A stretch of DNA of 64,000 nt from Methanofollis sp. UBA420 (lineage in GTDB: Archaea; Halobacteriota; Methanomicrobia; Methanomicrobiales; Methanofollaceae), in contig NZ_DAGX01000007.1 in the NCBI RefSeq assembly GCF_002498315.1, positions 62,001-126,000 of the forward strand, read 5' to 3'. Position 1 is the stretch's first letter. Every line of letters starts with the position of its first letter. The notes below the pieces were generated by a model. It did not search any database. It was given only the letters and a program-made list of their open reading frames with translations, and was not told the DNA's origin. Position numbers and translations under genes: made by a program. This document shows positions 1 through 8,668 of this stretch, piece after piece.

Positions 1-1591
1 GGATCTCCTGGTTGAGCTGGGTGATGTTGATCACGCTCTCGTTGGCGATCTTTTCAACGACCGTGATCTTCGTGTTGGCCTCCTTACCGAGTTTCTCCGC
101 GTCCCTGCCCACCTCGGCGACATTCTGTGCTCTCTCGAGGACTTCCTGCGAGGTGCTGGCGATCTCTTCGTTCGAGGCCGAGAGGTCGCTGAACTTCTGG
201 GTGATCTCCTCCATCTTGGTGAGGGTCTTCTTGCCGAGGTCGGCGCACCGCTGACTGGTGAGGGCCACCTGCTCGGCGGCCTTGGCGATCTGGTCGCCGC
301 CCTTGCTCGCTTCGAGAGTACCGAGCTGGACCTGTTCGGCTGCCTGCTTGACCTGCCTGAACGCGCCGCTGCCATTGACTGATATCTGGTTCAGGGAATC
401 CCTGAAGCGCTTGAATTCTCCGGAAACCTCGATGTCGTCGGAGAACGTCTTCGTGTAGTCGCCGTCGGCGATGGCCGCCGAGACCCGCATCCCCTCGTTC
501 AGGGGTCTGTGAATGGCGTCGAGGAGGCCGTTGACGCCGGAGACTACCTCGGCGAAGGAACCCTGGTGGCGGGAGACGTCGGCCCTGACAGAGAGTTTCC
601 CTTCCTGGCCTGCCCTTGCGAGCATCTCAACATCCCTGACCAGGGCTGCAAGCCCCTCGCCCATCCCGATCAGTGCAGGGAGCATCCTGTCATTCTCTGA
701 ACGCTTCCCGACCTTCTTGAGTTCATCGCGATCGGAGAGATCGCCCTGTGCAATGTTGGTGGCGACCTTGAGGACGACGAGGAGGCGCTCGCGGACAGTG
801 TTCACTGCGTCGGCGATGTCGGCATAGACGCCGGTATACTGCCCTTCGACCTTTTTCGTGTAGTCGTTCGCGGCGATCTTCTGGAGGACGGTATCGCACT
901 CCCTGAGGGATTCGAGCCCGTCGACACAGCGGTTGATGCTCTCTTTGAGGTTCTTGAAGTCTCCCTTGTAATCGGCCGTGATCTTCCCGGGGATCTCGCC
1001 CCGCCCGATCTGGTCGATCACGGCGATGGTCGGCGGGAGGGGCTCGGTGATCGCGTCGATGATCGCATTGACCCCCTTCGCGATCTGGAGGATTTCGCCC
1101 TCGCCGTCGAGTTTTGCCCTGACAGAGAGGTTTCCGTTTCTGATACCGTCGGCCACCCCGAGGAGGTCCTTGATCATCCTGACCTCACCGGTGACATCGG
1201 GGAAGTACTCGACCGCCCCGATGATCGCGCCGCTGCCGTCCCTGTACGGGGCGCCGGTGCACTTGATCACCCGTCCGTCCCCGAGGTCGTTGGTGATGGT
1301 GTTGACCTGCCCCTCAGTCATCGCAACCCTGCAGGGGCATTCCTTCGAGTTGCAGAGGCCTGTCCTGTAGAGGTCATAGCACGGTTTGCCGATGCATTCC
1401 TCCTGTTTTTTCCCGAGGAGGTCTGCAGCCGCCCTGTTGATGTAGAGGACGTTGAAGTCGGTGTCGATGATGTGGGCTGGAAGGGGGATCTGGTCCATGC
1501 CCGCGGCCAGATTCTCGTTTTTCCTGATCTCCTTCTCCAGTCTGGTGATCTTTTTCTGACAATCTTCGATGGTGGGTTCTTTCTCTGGCAT
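1..1591 (-). CDS. methyl-accepting chemotaxis protein, PAS-HAMP type (3' end beyond window)
   Basis: Soluble-looking chemoreceptor that should signal to CheA/CheW. Reading the minus strand from the ATG at 1591, the protein starts MPEKEPTIEDCQKK and has a short coiled coil. A PAS domain follows at about residues 30-140, with the Cys-rich stretch CNSKECPC near residue 92. Next come at least two HAMP-like/poly-HAMP segments (YTKKVEGQYTGVYADIADAV, then a second copy near YTKTFSDDIEVS), and the start of the coiled-coil signalling domain near the window edge (SASNEEIASTSQEV). There is no transmembrane segment, so it is probably cytoplasmic. The frame is open to base 1, so the C-terminal hairpin tip and methylation helices are partly missing. 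The family call is firm; the ligand is unknown, although the PAS cysteines may hint at redox or metal sensing (inference). Confidence 0.88.
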   Translation of the reverse strand, partial: MPEKEPTIEDCQKKITRLEKEIRKNENLAAGMDQIPLPAHIIDTDFNVLYINRAAADLLGKKQEECIGKPCYDLYRTGLCNSKECPCRVAMTEGQVNTITNDLGDGRVIKCTGAPYRDGSGAIIGAVEYFPDVTGEVRMIKDLLGVADGIRNGNLSVRAKLDGEGEILQIAKGVNAIIDAITEPLPPTIAVIDQIGRGEIPGKITADYKGDFKNLKESINRCVDGLESLRECDTVLQKIAANDYTKKVEGQYTGVYADIADAVNTVRERLLVVLKVATNIAQGDLSDRDELKKVGKRSENDRMLPALIGMGEGLAALVRDVEMLARAGQEGKLSVRADVSRHQGSFAEVVSGVNGLLDAIHRPLNEGMRVSAAIADGDYTKTFSDDIEVSGEFKRFRDSLNQISVNGSGAFRQVKQAAEQVQLGTLEASKGGDQIAKAAEQVALTSQRCADLGKKTLTKMEEITQKFSDLSASNEEIASTSQEVLERAQNVAEVGRDAEKLGKEANTKITVVEKIANESVINITQLNQEI

Positions 1592-1958
1592 GATGATCTC
1601 CTGTCTGATTTTTGCTCTGGAGGGCGATTCTCGCCATATCCCATCACCGGAGGGTGCCGTGTGTGCGTGGGGTCAGACATCGGGCTCCGGCCGGTCACGG
1701 GCCGTCGCGCTCCGGGATAGATGATCATCTACTCAGTATGTTATTTAATGGATTGCATTTTATCCGCACGATTATTTCGTACTCTATGTCTTTTTGTGCT
1801 GACATTGATCAGATATCTCTGCCCCGATACCTTTTTTGTGGCTTTTTTGAAAAAAATATAGATTTCTAAATCTTTTGGGGGTTCCTTTTCATTTTAATGC
1901 TGCAAAAATGGCGTATTTCTTGAAAAATGTGGGTAAACTCTGGCTGATCCTGTATGCT
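1592..1958. other. intergenic region with AT-rich promoter zone
   Basis: A stretch of 367 bases between the 3' end of the DUF362 gene and the start of the chemoreceptor gene, both on the minus strand. Bases 1735-1890 are far more AT-rich than the surroundings, with runs such as ttatttaatg (1741) and aaaaaatata (1852). These are plausible TATA/BRE sites for the chemoreceptor. No convincing ORF or RNA is seen. Confidence 0.5.
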
Positions 1959-3149
1959 TCACTTGAGAAGAGACGACAAAAGTTTTCCCGCAAGCCCTTG
2001 CCGCAGTCCTATCGCCCTGTTTTCGCACATCTCATGGCAACAGTAGCAGCGGATGCAGGAGGATTCGTCGATCACGGCCCTGCCTTCCTCGATGCTGATC
2101 GCCGCGACCGGGCAGGCGCGGGCGCACCTGCCGCAACCGGTGCACCGTTCGGGGTCAGGCACCGGCGTCGGCCTGATCTCCGTCCCCCGCCGCTGGAGGA
2201 AGGGGAGTATCTGCCTGTTGAGGAAGGGGACGGCCGGGGCTGACGGGTGGGTGGATGCCTTCCTGAAGTCGGAGACAGTCACTGCTCCGGGGTCGTCGCC
2301 GATCACCCCGACCTCCCTGAAGTCCGGGCTAACCCATCCACGCTCCGCGGCACTCCTGATCGTGCCGATGTCGGCAGGGTCCATCCCCATCAACCGGGAG
2401 GTGACGATGTCGACCGCCGTCGCATTCGCACCCGCAAGGACGGCGCCGATAGGCCGCGGCGACCCCGACATCGGGCCGTCTCCCTCCATCCCGACGATCG
2501 CGTCCATGATATGGAGGGCCGGGTGCACCAGGGTGTTGAGGTCGAGGAGCATCCTCGCAAACTCCTGCGGGTCCCTGAACCTCGCGTGGAAGACCGGTTT
2601 TTCAAGGCCGGGGATCACGCCGAAGAGGTTCTTGACGGCCCCGGAGTAGCCGGTGAAGAGGTGGGTCTTCGCCTTCGAGACGACGACGATCGCGTCGGCA
2701 TCGAGGGCGGCGTCGATGATGGAGAAGCGCTTCATCACCTCCCCCTCGGGGAAGGGGACGGTCTTCGACGAGGTCGCGGTGGAGAGGGAGACCCCCGGTA
2801 TCGCGGCCGCACCGGTAAAGCCGGATCTTTCATAGGCCCGCTCAAGGTTCCGGCGGGTGTAGCGCGTCCCCGCGCCGGGCGAGTCGGCGATGACGACCGT
2901 GCAGCCGTGCTCTGCAAGCAGGCGTGCGACCGCCTTCACGACTGCCGGGTGGGTGGTGACCGCCTGCCTGGACTCCGCGCCCATCAGCAGGTTGGGCTTG
3001 AGGAGCACCCGGCACCCCCGCGGGACGAAGGCCCCAACCCCGCCGAGGAGGCCGACCGCCCGTTCCACCGCGGCATAGACCTGTTCTTCGTCGTAGGTCC
3101 GGCAGTGGACGAGGGCGACCTCTTTTGCCGGGGGGTCTGCTGGCGTCAT
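1959..3149 (-). CDS. DUF362 domain protein with C-terminal 2x[4Fe-4S] ferredoxin domain
   Basis: 396 residues. The N-terminal ~300 residues form a DUF362 domain (VALVHCRTYDEEQVYAAV start, LLKPNLLMG near residue 50, SKAKTHLFTGYSGAVKNLFG near residue 160). The C-terminus carries two ferredoxin clusters, CTGCGRCARACP and CIRCYCCHEMC (about residues 335-380). DUF362-ferredoxin proteins are common in anaerobic archaea and bacteria and are thought to be iron-sulfur oxidoreductases of unsettled substrate. Monocistronic, with about 500 bases of non-coding sequence upstream. Family is firm, function unknown. Confidence 0.9.
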   Translation of the reverse strand: MTPADPPAKEVALVHCRTYDEEQVYAAVERAVGLLGGVGAFVPRGCRVLLKPNLLMGAESRQAVTTHPAVVKAVARLLAEHGCTVVIADSPGAGTRYTRRNLERAYERSGFTGAAAIPGVSLSTATSSKTVPFPEGEVMKRFSIIDAALDADAIVVVSKAKTHLFTGYSGAVKNLFGVIPGLEKPVFHARFRDPQEFARMLLDLNTLVHPALHIMDAIVGMEGDGPMSGSPRPIGAVLAGANATAVDIVTSRLMGMDPADIGTIRSAAERGWVSPDFREVGVIGDDPGAVTVSDFRKASTHPSAPAVPFLNRQILPFLQRRGTEIRPTPVPDPERCTGCGRCARACPVAAISIEEGRAVIDESSCIRCYCCHEMCENRAIGLRQGLAGKLLSSLLK

Positions 3150-3644
3150 CGTACCAACTCATCTCTTTGTGGTCGGAAAAAGGATATGTACCGGGGGTGG
3201 GGGGGTTTGGGGGAAGTGCAACATAGGGCTCGGGAGACTTTATCGAGAGGAGAGCGATTCGATGTTCTCTAGTAGGGTCGGGAGGGAGATTGCCATCCCC
3301 CGGTCCAATCTTGAGCGGGGGTCTGGGGGCGTAGTCCCCCGGACAAGATGCCGATCCACTGCCTTCCCCATACTGCCCACCGGGGGACTGCCTCAAAGAC
3401 CTTTGGTCTTCTCGTTGCCCCCGGACCCCCGAAATTAGGATTGGCCCCGGGAAGAGTGAACATGACACTCGGGGGAGGGAGATGGCTATATCCCCGCCTA
3501 TCCTAATGGCAGTGAGCGCGGGGTTGCAGACCCCTAGGATGAGAAACTAATCGCTCTTACGAGATCCTGTTCTTATTCCTCAGACTTAGAATAGGAGGAG
3601 GATGTCACTCCTCCCCCCAGAATAGGTTTTCAGTCCGAGACCCT
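3150..3644. repeat. non-coding region with GC-rich dispersed hairpin repeats
   Basis: A stretch of 495 bases without a credible gene. It holds G/C-run inverted repeats (gggggcgtagtcccccgg near 3325; gcccccggaccccc near 3417) and a short perfect hairpin aagacctttggtctt at 3396-3410 next to a ggactgcc word. Similar hairpin and gcggcagcc modules recur near 16890, 47720, 56040 and 56095, so this looks like a family of intergenic repeats. The upstream side should also hold the promoter of the DUF362 gene; no strong TATA box is obvious. Confidence 0.6.
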
Positions 3645-3890
3645 TCACCGCTCTTCGCGGACCATCGTGATCGCTTTCTTCGGGCAGACATTGGCGCAGA
3701 CGCCGCAGCCCTTGCAGAAATCGAGGTCGATATTCAGTTCCTCGTCGATCACGCCGTCGGGACAGTGGATCTCGCAGATCCCGCACTGGTTGCACTTCTC
3801 CCTGTCCACGACCGGGCGGAAGACCCGCCACGACCCGGTGAGCCCGCAGGCCCCGGCCTTCGGTCTGCTCAGTGCAAGCCGCTCTCTCAT
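3645..3890 (-). CDS. porD: pyruvate:ferredoxin oxidoreductase, delta (ferredoxin) subunit
   Basis: 81 residues, a dicluster ferredoxin with CNQCGICEIHCP and CKGCGVCANVCP. It passes electrons between the TPP active site of PorAB and external ferredoxin. It is the last gene of a porB-porA-porG-porD operon, and its ATG (3890) overlaps the porG stop in an ATGA arrangement, so translation is coupled. Length and motif spacing are typical of the delta subunit of four-subunit 2-oxoacid oxidoreductases. Pyruvate is the likely substrate from the whole operon, though a related 2-oxoacid cannot be excluded by reading alone. Confidence 0.9.
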   Translation of the reverse strand: MRERLALSRPKAGACGLTGSWRVFRPVVDREKCNQCGICEIHCPDGVIDEELNIDLDFCKGCGVCANVCPKKAITMVREER

Positions 3891-4414
3891 ATGACCATCT
3901 CCTCGTAGGCGGCCTCGGCCACCTGCACGTTCCGCTCGTCGGAGAACATCTCCCTGATCGCCTGCTTTGCCGACTCGAAGGAGACGATGCCGAGTTTTGC
4001 CGCCGCCCCCAGGAAGGGGGTGTTCACGATCGGCGTCCCGGCGATCGCCAGGTTCTTTGCCAGGGCGATGCCGGTGAGGTCGACGTGGTGCGCGGCAAAT
4101 CCCGGGAACTCATGCGGGTGCTCTGAATTGACGAGCACCTTCCCGCCCGCCTTGAGGCCCTGGAGGACGTCCACCGTCTCCATCACCGAGGCGTCGAGGA
4201 CGACGACCATGTCCGGGTTCCTGATCTGGGAATAGATCTTGATCGGGGCGTCGTCGATCCGCACAAAGGAGACGACAGGTGCGCCCCGGCGCTCTGCCCC
4301 GTAGAAGGGGCATGCGGTTGCGTGCTTCCCGTCCCTGAACGCCGCAAGGGCGAGGAGACGGGCCGCGGTCACGCCGCCCTGCCCGCCGCGGGAGTGGATC
4401 CTGATCTCGTACAT
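3887..4414 (-). CDS. porG: pyruvate:ferredoxin oxidoreductase, gamma subunit
   Basis: 175 residues from ATG 4414 (MYEIRIHSRGGQGG). The start is chosen because the glycine-rich IRIHSRGGQG motif is the universal N-terminus of gamma subunits and the ATG overlaps the porA stop by one base. It carries the FYGAERRGAPV motif that contacts CoA in this family. It forms the heterotetramer with PorA, PorB and PorD, which in hydrogenotrophic methanogens mainly runs in the pyruvate-synthesis direction (acetyl-CoA + CO2). A longer start at 4435 is possible but would extend into porA. Confidence 0.92.
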   Translation of the reverse strand: MYEIRIHSRGGQGGVTAARLLALAAFRDGKHATACPFYGAERRGAPVVSFVRIDDAPIKIYSQIRNPDMVVVLDASVMETVDVLQGLKAGGKVLVNSEHPHEFPGFAAHHVDLTGIALAKNLAIAGTPIVNTPFLGAAAKLGIVSFESAKQAIREMFSDERNVQVAEAAYEEMVI

Positions 4415-5520
4415 TACTCGCTCACCCCGAACCACATCTCTTCACCGATCTTCCGGTCCCGCACGAAGCCCGCGATATCGTCGTACGTGACCTCCTGGCC
4501 GCCGAGGCCGGCGATCACGTTGTAGCACTCGATGCCGGTCTTCGCCTTGATCGAGGCCGCCACCACGCCGCCGAAGCCGAAGGAGTAGTCGCGGTCGATG
4601 ACCACGACCTCCTTCCCCTTCAGGTCGAGGTCAGGGAAGGGCCTGAACCAGCGCAGCCGCATCGAACCGGCCTTGATGCCCTCCTTCCGGAGGATGTCGA
4701 CGGCCACCTCGGCCTCCTTGCCGAGGGTGCCCATCGAGACGACGACGACGTCCGCGTCCTCGCACTGATAGTCCTCTGTCGGGCCGTACTTCCGTCCGAA
4801 CCGGCGGGCGAACTCCTCCTCCGTCTCGCGGATCACGTCCCGTGCGTCCCGCATCGAACGCTCGATGTCCCACCTGAACTTGAAGTAGTCGGCAGGCCCG
4901 GTCATGGGGCCGTAGCCCATCGGGTTGTTCACGTCGATCGCGTACGGCAGTCTGATCGGCGGGATGAAGTCGCCGGGCTCGACGGTGTCCAGGGACTGCA
5001 TGATATGGGAGAGGGAGAAGCCGTCCAGGTTGACCATCACCGGCAGGAGGACGCGCTCGTCCTCGGCGATACGGAAGGCCATCAGGGTGGCGTCGTAGGC
5101 TTCCTGGACAGTCCCCACATAGACCTGCAGCCAGCCTGTGTCGCGCTGGGAGAAGGCGTCCGTGTGCTCGGCCCAGGTGTTCCAGCCCGGCCCGAGGGCG
5201 CGGTTCACGTTCGCCATCACGATGGGCAGGCGGGCCCCCGCGGCCCAGTGGAGCATCTCGTGCATGTACAGCAGGCCGTGGGAACTCGTCGCCGTAAAGG
5301 TCCGCACACCGGTCACCGATGCGCCGATACACGCGGCCATCGCCGAGTGCTCGCTCTCCACCGGGATGTACTCGGTTGCGATCTCCTTGCCGGCGACGTA
5401 GTTTGCAATCTGTTCGATGATCTCGGTCTGCGGCGTGATCGGGTAGGCGGCGACGACAGACGGGTGCGCCTGTTTCACTGCCGCGGCGACGGCCTTGTTC
5501 CCTGTTGAGATGATCAGCAT
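4414..5520 (-). CDS. porA: pyruvate:ferredoxin oxidoreductase, alpha subunit
   Basis: 368 residues from ATG 5520 (MLIISTGNKAVAAAVKQA). Contains YPITPQTEIIE at the start of the pyrimidine-binding domain, EYIPVESEHSAMAACIGAS, and TATSSHGLLYMHEMLH. The C-terminal transketolase-C-like domain ends LRWFRPFPDLDLKGKEVVV. Its start overlaps the porB stop by 7 bases and its stop overlaps the porG start by 1 base, so the four genes are tightly coupled. The reading frame stays open upstream of 5520 only as a shadow of porB. The gene order B-A-G-D in the direction of transcription differs from the G-D-A-B order that is common in other methanogens. Confidence 0.93.
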   Translation of the reverse strand: MLIISTGNKAVAAAVKQAHPSVVAAYPITPQTEIIEQIANYVAGKEIATEYIPVESEHSAMAACIGASVTGVRTFTATSSHGLLYMHEMLHWAAGARLPIVMANVNRALGPGWNTWAEHTDAFSQRDTGWLQVYVGTVQEAYDATLMAFRIAEDERVLLPVMVNLDGFSLSHIMQSLDTVEPGDFIPPIRLPYAIDVNNPMGYGPMTGPADYFKFRWDIERSMRDARDVIRETEEEFARRFGRKYGPTEDYQCEDADVVVVSMGTLGKEAEVAVDILRKEGIKAGSMRLRWFRPFPDLDLKGKEVVVIDRDYSFGFGGVVAASIKAKTGIECYNVIAGLGGQEVTYDDIAGFVRDRKIGEEMWFGVSE

Positions 5521-6404
5521 ATTCCTTCCTCCTCTTTCCTGATCCTCTCCAGGTTCTTGTTCAGGGCCTGCTGGAGTTCGGCGATGATCTCGGGGGTCGC
5601 CTTCTTGAAACGGCCCTGGCCCTTCAGGTATTCTTCGAGGGGCAGCGGGTTTTTCATCGCGGCCTTCGAGGGCCCGGAGACGGTCAACTTCCCGTACTCG
5701 CGCTCCCAGAGCACCCACGACCCGGTCTTCACCGCGAGCTTGCCCATCTCGATCGTCCGGTCGGACTCGTAGCGCCAGCCCGGCGGGCAGGGCGCAAGGA
5801 TGTGGATGAACTTCGGCCCTTCGATGGAGAGCGCCTTCTTGACCTTCTTGTACAGGTCGAGGGGGTAGGCGCTGCACGCCGTCGCCATATAGGGCGGGTT
5901 GTGGGCGGCGACGATACGGTCGAGGTCTTTCTTGAACTCGCCCTTGCCGCCCGGCGTCGTCGTCGTCAGGGCGCCGAGGGGGGTGGCGCCCGAACGCTGC
6001 ATGCCGGTGTTCCCGTAGGCCTCGTTGTCGTAGCAGATGTACAGGAAGTCGGTGCCGCGCTCGAAGGCGCCGGAAAGCGCCTGGATGCCGATGTCCACCG
6101 TCCCGCCGTCGCCTGCATAGGCGATGACGTTCGTCTTCTTCCCCGCGCTCCTGAACGCCTTGCTCATGCCCGAGGCGCAGGCTGCCGCCGCTGCGAAGGC
6201 GATGTTGTACACCGGGACATTGAAGGACGTGTTCGGGTACACCCCCTGGATCACCGATGTGCAGCAGGCCGGGATGACAAGGACCGTGTCGGGCCCCGCG
6301 GCCTTCAGGACATAGCGAAGACAGAGGGAGGAACTGCACCCTGCACATGCGGCTGTGCAGGTCTTGATGTACTCCTCTTTCGGAATCTCAGAAATAGTGC
6401 TCAA
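5514..6404 (-). CDS. porB: pyruvate:ferredoxin oxidoreductase, beta subunit
   Basis: 296 residues. TPP-binding beta subunit with the cluster-ligand cysteines CTAACAGCSSSLCLR near residue 16 and the Mg-TPP motif GDGGTVDIGIQALSGA. It also has the diagnostic NTGMQRSGATPLGA followed by TTTTPGGK (about residues 131-153). First gene of the por operon, so the promoter should lie in 6405-6590. That stretch has no strong TATA box but has the AT-rich segment 6425-6490. The QRSGATP motif supports pyruvate specificity more than 2-oxoglutarate. Confidence 0.94.
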   Translation of the reverse strand: MSTISEIPKEEYIKTCTAACAGCSSSLCLRYVLKAAGPDTVLVIPACCTSVIQGVYPNTSFNVPVYNIAFAAAAACASGMSKAFRSAGKKTNVIAYAGDGGTVDIGIQALSGAFERGTDFLYICYDNEAYGNTGMQRSGATPLGALTTTTPGGKGEFKKDLDRIVAAHNPPYMATACSAYPLDLYKKVKKALSIEGPKFIHILAPCPPGWRYESDRTIEMGKLAVKTGSWVLWEREYGKLTVSGPSKAAMKNPLPLEEYLKGQGRFKKATPEIIAELQQALNKNLERIRKEEEGIC

Positions 6405-6590
6405 CTCCTCACCTGTGATAGTTGCTCATTATCGATCATTACATTTGTCGGGGGACTCTTGTAGGTTGCTATTATGGACGTACATAGTTTGGGTGCGCGC
6501 TGACTTGGGCTTGTTGGTTCGGATCGCCAGATCTCCCGCCACAATCCATCAGCCATAAATGCTGAAGACACGCACTCTCCCCGGGAAATT

Positions 6591-7190
6591 ATGACCGAAG
6601 AACATGTCCACGATGACGCGGCGGACGGCACTGTCCCTCCGGCAGACCTCCCTCAGCCATCACAGTCAGTCCCGGTCGAGCAACCGATGGCGCCCCCATC
6701 CCCTCCCCCGGCCCCTGAACCCGTGAAAAAGGGCGGGAAGAAGAAGGTCGTTCTCGGCGTCCTGGGACTTCTGGTGATCCTCGTCGCTGCGGCGGCATTC
6801 ACCCTGGACGTCGAGATCGGGGATCCGACGCCGGGAGCCACCTACCCGTACATGACGACCTACAATGCCTGGTTCCCTGACGGTGAACCTGTCACGGTCG
6901 GGAATGTCAGGATGATGGTCCTCAGCTATGACAATGAACTCATTCTCGACGTCAATGGCAACAGGGAGAAACTCATCGTCGGCGACGAGAAGGAAGTGGC
7001 AGAGCACCATGCCAGCATGAAGGTCTTTGGCGTCACCCTCCTCTCCACAGACTTCAAGATGCTCATGAAGTACAGGGGGCTTGTCGAGGGAAAGGAGAAC
7101 TTCTTCCTCTCTGTCAAGACCTCACGGCAGGTCCCTGAGTTTGTCGTCGGCCTGCTCCTCCCGAAGGAGATCCAGGCTCAGCCCGCGTAG
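6591..7190 (+). CDS. membrane-anchored hypothetical protein, Pro-rich N-terminus
   Basis: 199 residues. A cytoplasmic acidic/proline-rich tail (residues 1-42, ending PPPAPEPVKKGGKKK) is followed by one strongly hydrophobic helix (about 48-68, VVLGVLGLLVILVAAAAF). A C-terminal domain of about 130 residues lies outside. The K-rich patch before the helix fits an N-in orientation. I do not recognise the outer domain. The 3' end overlaps the truA 3' end by 69 bases on the opposite strand. A T-run at 7205-7211 may be its terminator. Confidence 0.75.
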   Translation: MTEEHVHDDAADGTVPPADLPQPSQSVPVEQPMAPPSPPPAPEPVKKGGKKKVVLGVLGLLVILVAAAAFTLDVEIGDPTPGATYPYMTTYNAWFPDGEPVTVGNVRMMVLSYDNELILDVNGNREKLIVGDEKEVAEHHASMKVFGVTLLSTDFKMLMKYRGLVEGKENFFLSVKTSRQVPEFVVGLLLPKEIQAQPA

Positions 7191-7964
7191 GGCTGCAGTC
7201 ACCCTTTTTTTCAACCTGAAGTCCTGTTCCCGCTCGGCAAGTGCCCTCTCTGCCTTCGGCGAGGGGAGGAGGGGAGTGAAGGGGAAGGGATACGCGACGT
7301 CGGTGAGGATCAGGCCGCCGGGTGGTGCGGCCGGCACACGCGCCGTCCCCTCGCCTGCCAGCAGGGCCCTGATCCCGCCGGCATCCATCTCCCCTCTGCC
7401 GACGGCGGCGAGGGCGAAGGCCATGCACCGCACCATGTTCCAGAGAAAACTCTCGGCCGTCACCGTAAAGACGCAGAAGCCGTCTTCATCCGCGACATGG
7501 GCCGCCATGACATGGCGGAGAGGATCTCTCTCGCTCTGCCGGGAGAAGAGGGAGAAGTCGTGCTCGCCCACGAAATCCTGCGCCGCGTCGTCCATCGCCG
7601 CCGTGTCGCCCGGGTGCTCGACAAAATAGTAGCGGTACGTCCGTGCGGCGGCCTCCTTTCTCGGGCTGAACAGGTCGTGCACCTCTGCCCACCCTGTCGT
7701 CCAGATGTCGGCAGGGAGTTCGAACCGCAGGGCCGCCACCGCCCTTTCCGGCTCGGCGGTCGTGAAGGCGCAGACCTGCCCGGCGGCATGGACGCCACGG
7801 TCTGTCCTGCCGGCGAAGGCGAATCTTGCATCCCTGGGATCTGAGAAGAGGCCGATCCGTATACACGCCGCGATCACGTCGCCCTCAACGGTGCGGAGGT
7901 CGGGCTGGACCTGAGAACCGTAGAAGTCGTCCCCCCAGTAGCCGATCCTGAACGCAAGCCTCAT
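7122..7964 (-). CDS. truA: tRNA pseudouridine(38-40) synthase
   Basis: 280 residues. Isomerises uridines 38-40 in the anticodon stem-loop of tRNAs. The catalytic motif AGRTDRGVHA is at residues 51-60, with Asp55 the expected nucleophile. Family-typical RTYRYYF and FLWNMVR motifs follow near 130 and 190. The start ATG at 7964 overlaps the stop of the upstream PHP gene (ATGA), so the two are co-translated. The convergent overlap with the preceding gene is 69 bases. Confidence 0.93.
   Translation of the reverse strand: MRLAFRIGYWGDDFYGSQVQPDLRTVEGDVIAACIRIGLFSDPRDARFAFAGRTDRGVHAAGQVCAFTTAEPERAVAALRFELPADIWTTGWAEVHDLFSPRKEAAARTYRYYFVEHPGDTAAMDDAAQDFVGEHDFSLFSRQSERDPLRHVMAAHVADEDGFCVFTVTAESFLWNMVRCMAFALAAVGRGEMDAGGIRALLAGEGTARVPAAPPGGLILTDVAYPFPFTPLLPSPKAERALAEREQDFRLKKRVTAALRGLSLDLLREEQADDKLRDLP
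7205..7211 (+). terminator. T-tract terminator for the membrane-anchored protein gene
   Basis: Seven T starting 15 bases after the stop at 7190; lies inside truA on the other strand. Confidence 0.35.
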
Positions 7965-8626
7965 TTCGGGATCCTGGCCTGAATCTTCTTCCAGGAACTC
8001 TTCAGGGACTGGGTGGTGTACGAGCGGAGGGGTGTCATCCTCCCGCCTGCAGCGGTCTTTCCGGTGCGGATCGCCTCCAGGATTGCGTCGAGGTTGCGGT
8101 CGGCATTGACAAGGGTGTAGCCGTAGCCGACAAAGCGTGACTGGTGGGCGTCACTCCCCCCGACCGCGGGCTTTCCGAGGTCCCGGGAGATCATTGCTGC
8201 CTTCCTGTTCGCGGTCCCCATGATGTACCTGCTGTTGAAGACCTCGATGGCGTCGACGAGGGCCGGACCGGCCCTGAGTTTCAGGCCGACGCCGTGGCGC
8301 CACATATGGTAGGGGTGGGGGAGGATGAGGACGGCGCCCGCCTCCCTGGCGCGGTGGACGGCCTCAAAAAAGTCCATGCCCTTCGGGAAGGCTTTTGTGA
8401 CGCCGAGGGCAAGGAGGTGCCCCTGTTTTGTCGAGATCTCTGTCCCGGGTATGACGATCACGGACGTCCGGCACTGGAGGGCGTGGAGGGCCCCCTCCAC
8501 GGTGTCGTGGTCGGTGATCGCAACCGCGTCGAGCCCGACGGCTTCGGCCTGTCTCAGTATATCCTCGACGCTGCTCTCGCCGTCACGGGAATATCTGGTA
8601 TGGATGTGCAGATCACATCTCAGCAT
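7961..8626 (-). CDS. PHP-domain metal-dependent phosphoesterase
   Basis: 221 residues. PHP-fold metal ligands are visible: DLHIHTRYSRDG (His7, His9), ITDHD (about 38-42), ILPHPYHMW (about 100-108) and GGSDAH (about 155-160). This family includes 3',5'-nucleoside bisphosphate phosphatases and RNase AM-like enzymes; the substrate here is not decidable. Operon with truA (4-base overlap). Divergent from the DHPS-like gene with only 42 bases between the starts. Confidence 0.87.
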   Translation of the reverse strand: MLRCDLHIHTRYSRDGESSVEDILRQAEAVGLDAVAITDHDTVEGALHALQCRTSVIVIPGTEISTKQGHLLALGVTKAFPKGMDFFEAVHRAREAGAVLILPHPYHMWRHGVGLKLRAGPALVDAIEVFNSRYIMGTANRKAAMISRDLGKPAVGGSDAHQSRFVGYGYTLVNADRNLDAILEAIRTGKTAAGGRMTPLRSYTTQSLKSSWKKIQARIPK

Positions 8627-8668
8627 GGGATCAGATCATTTTAGGTCTCCGCCCTCTTAAGGAATGGT

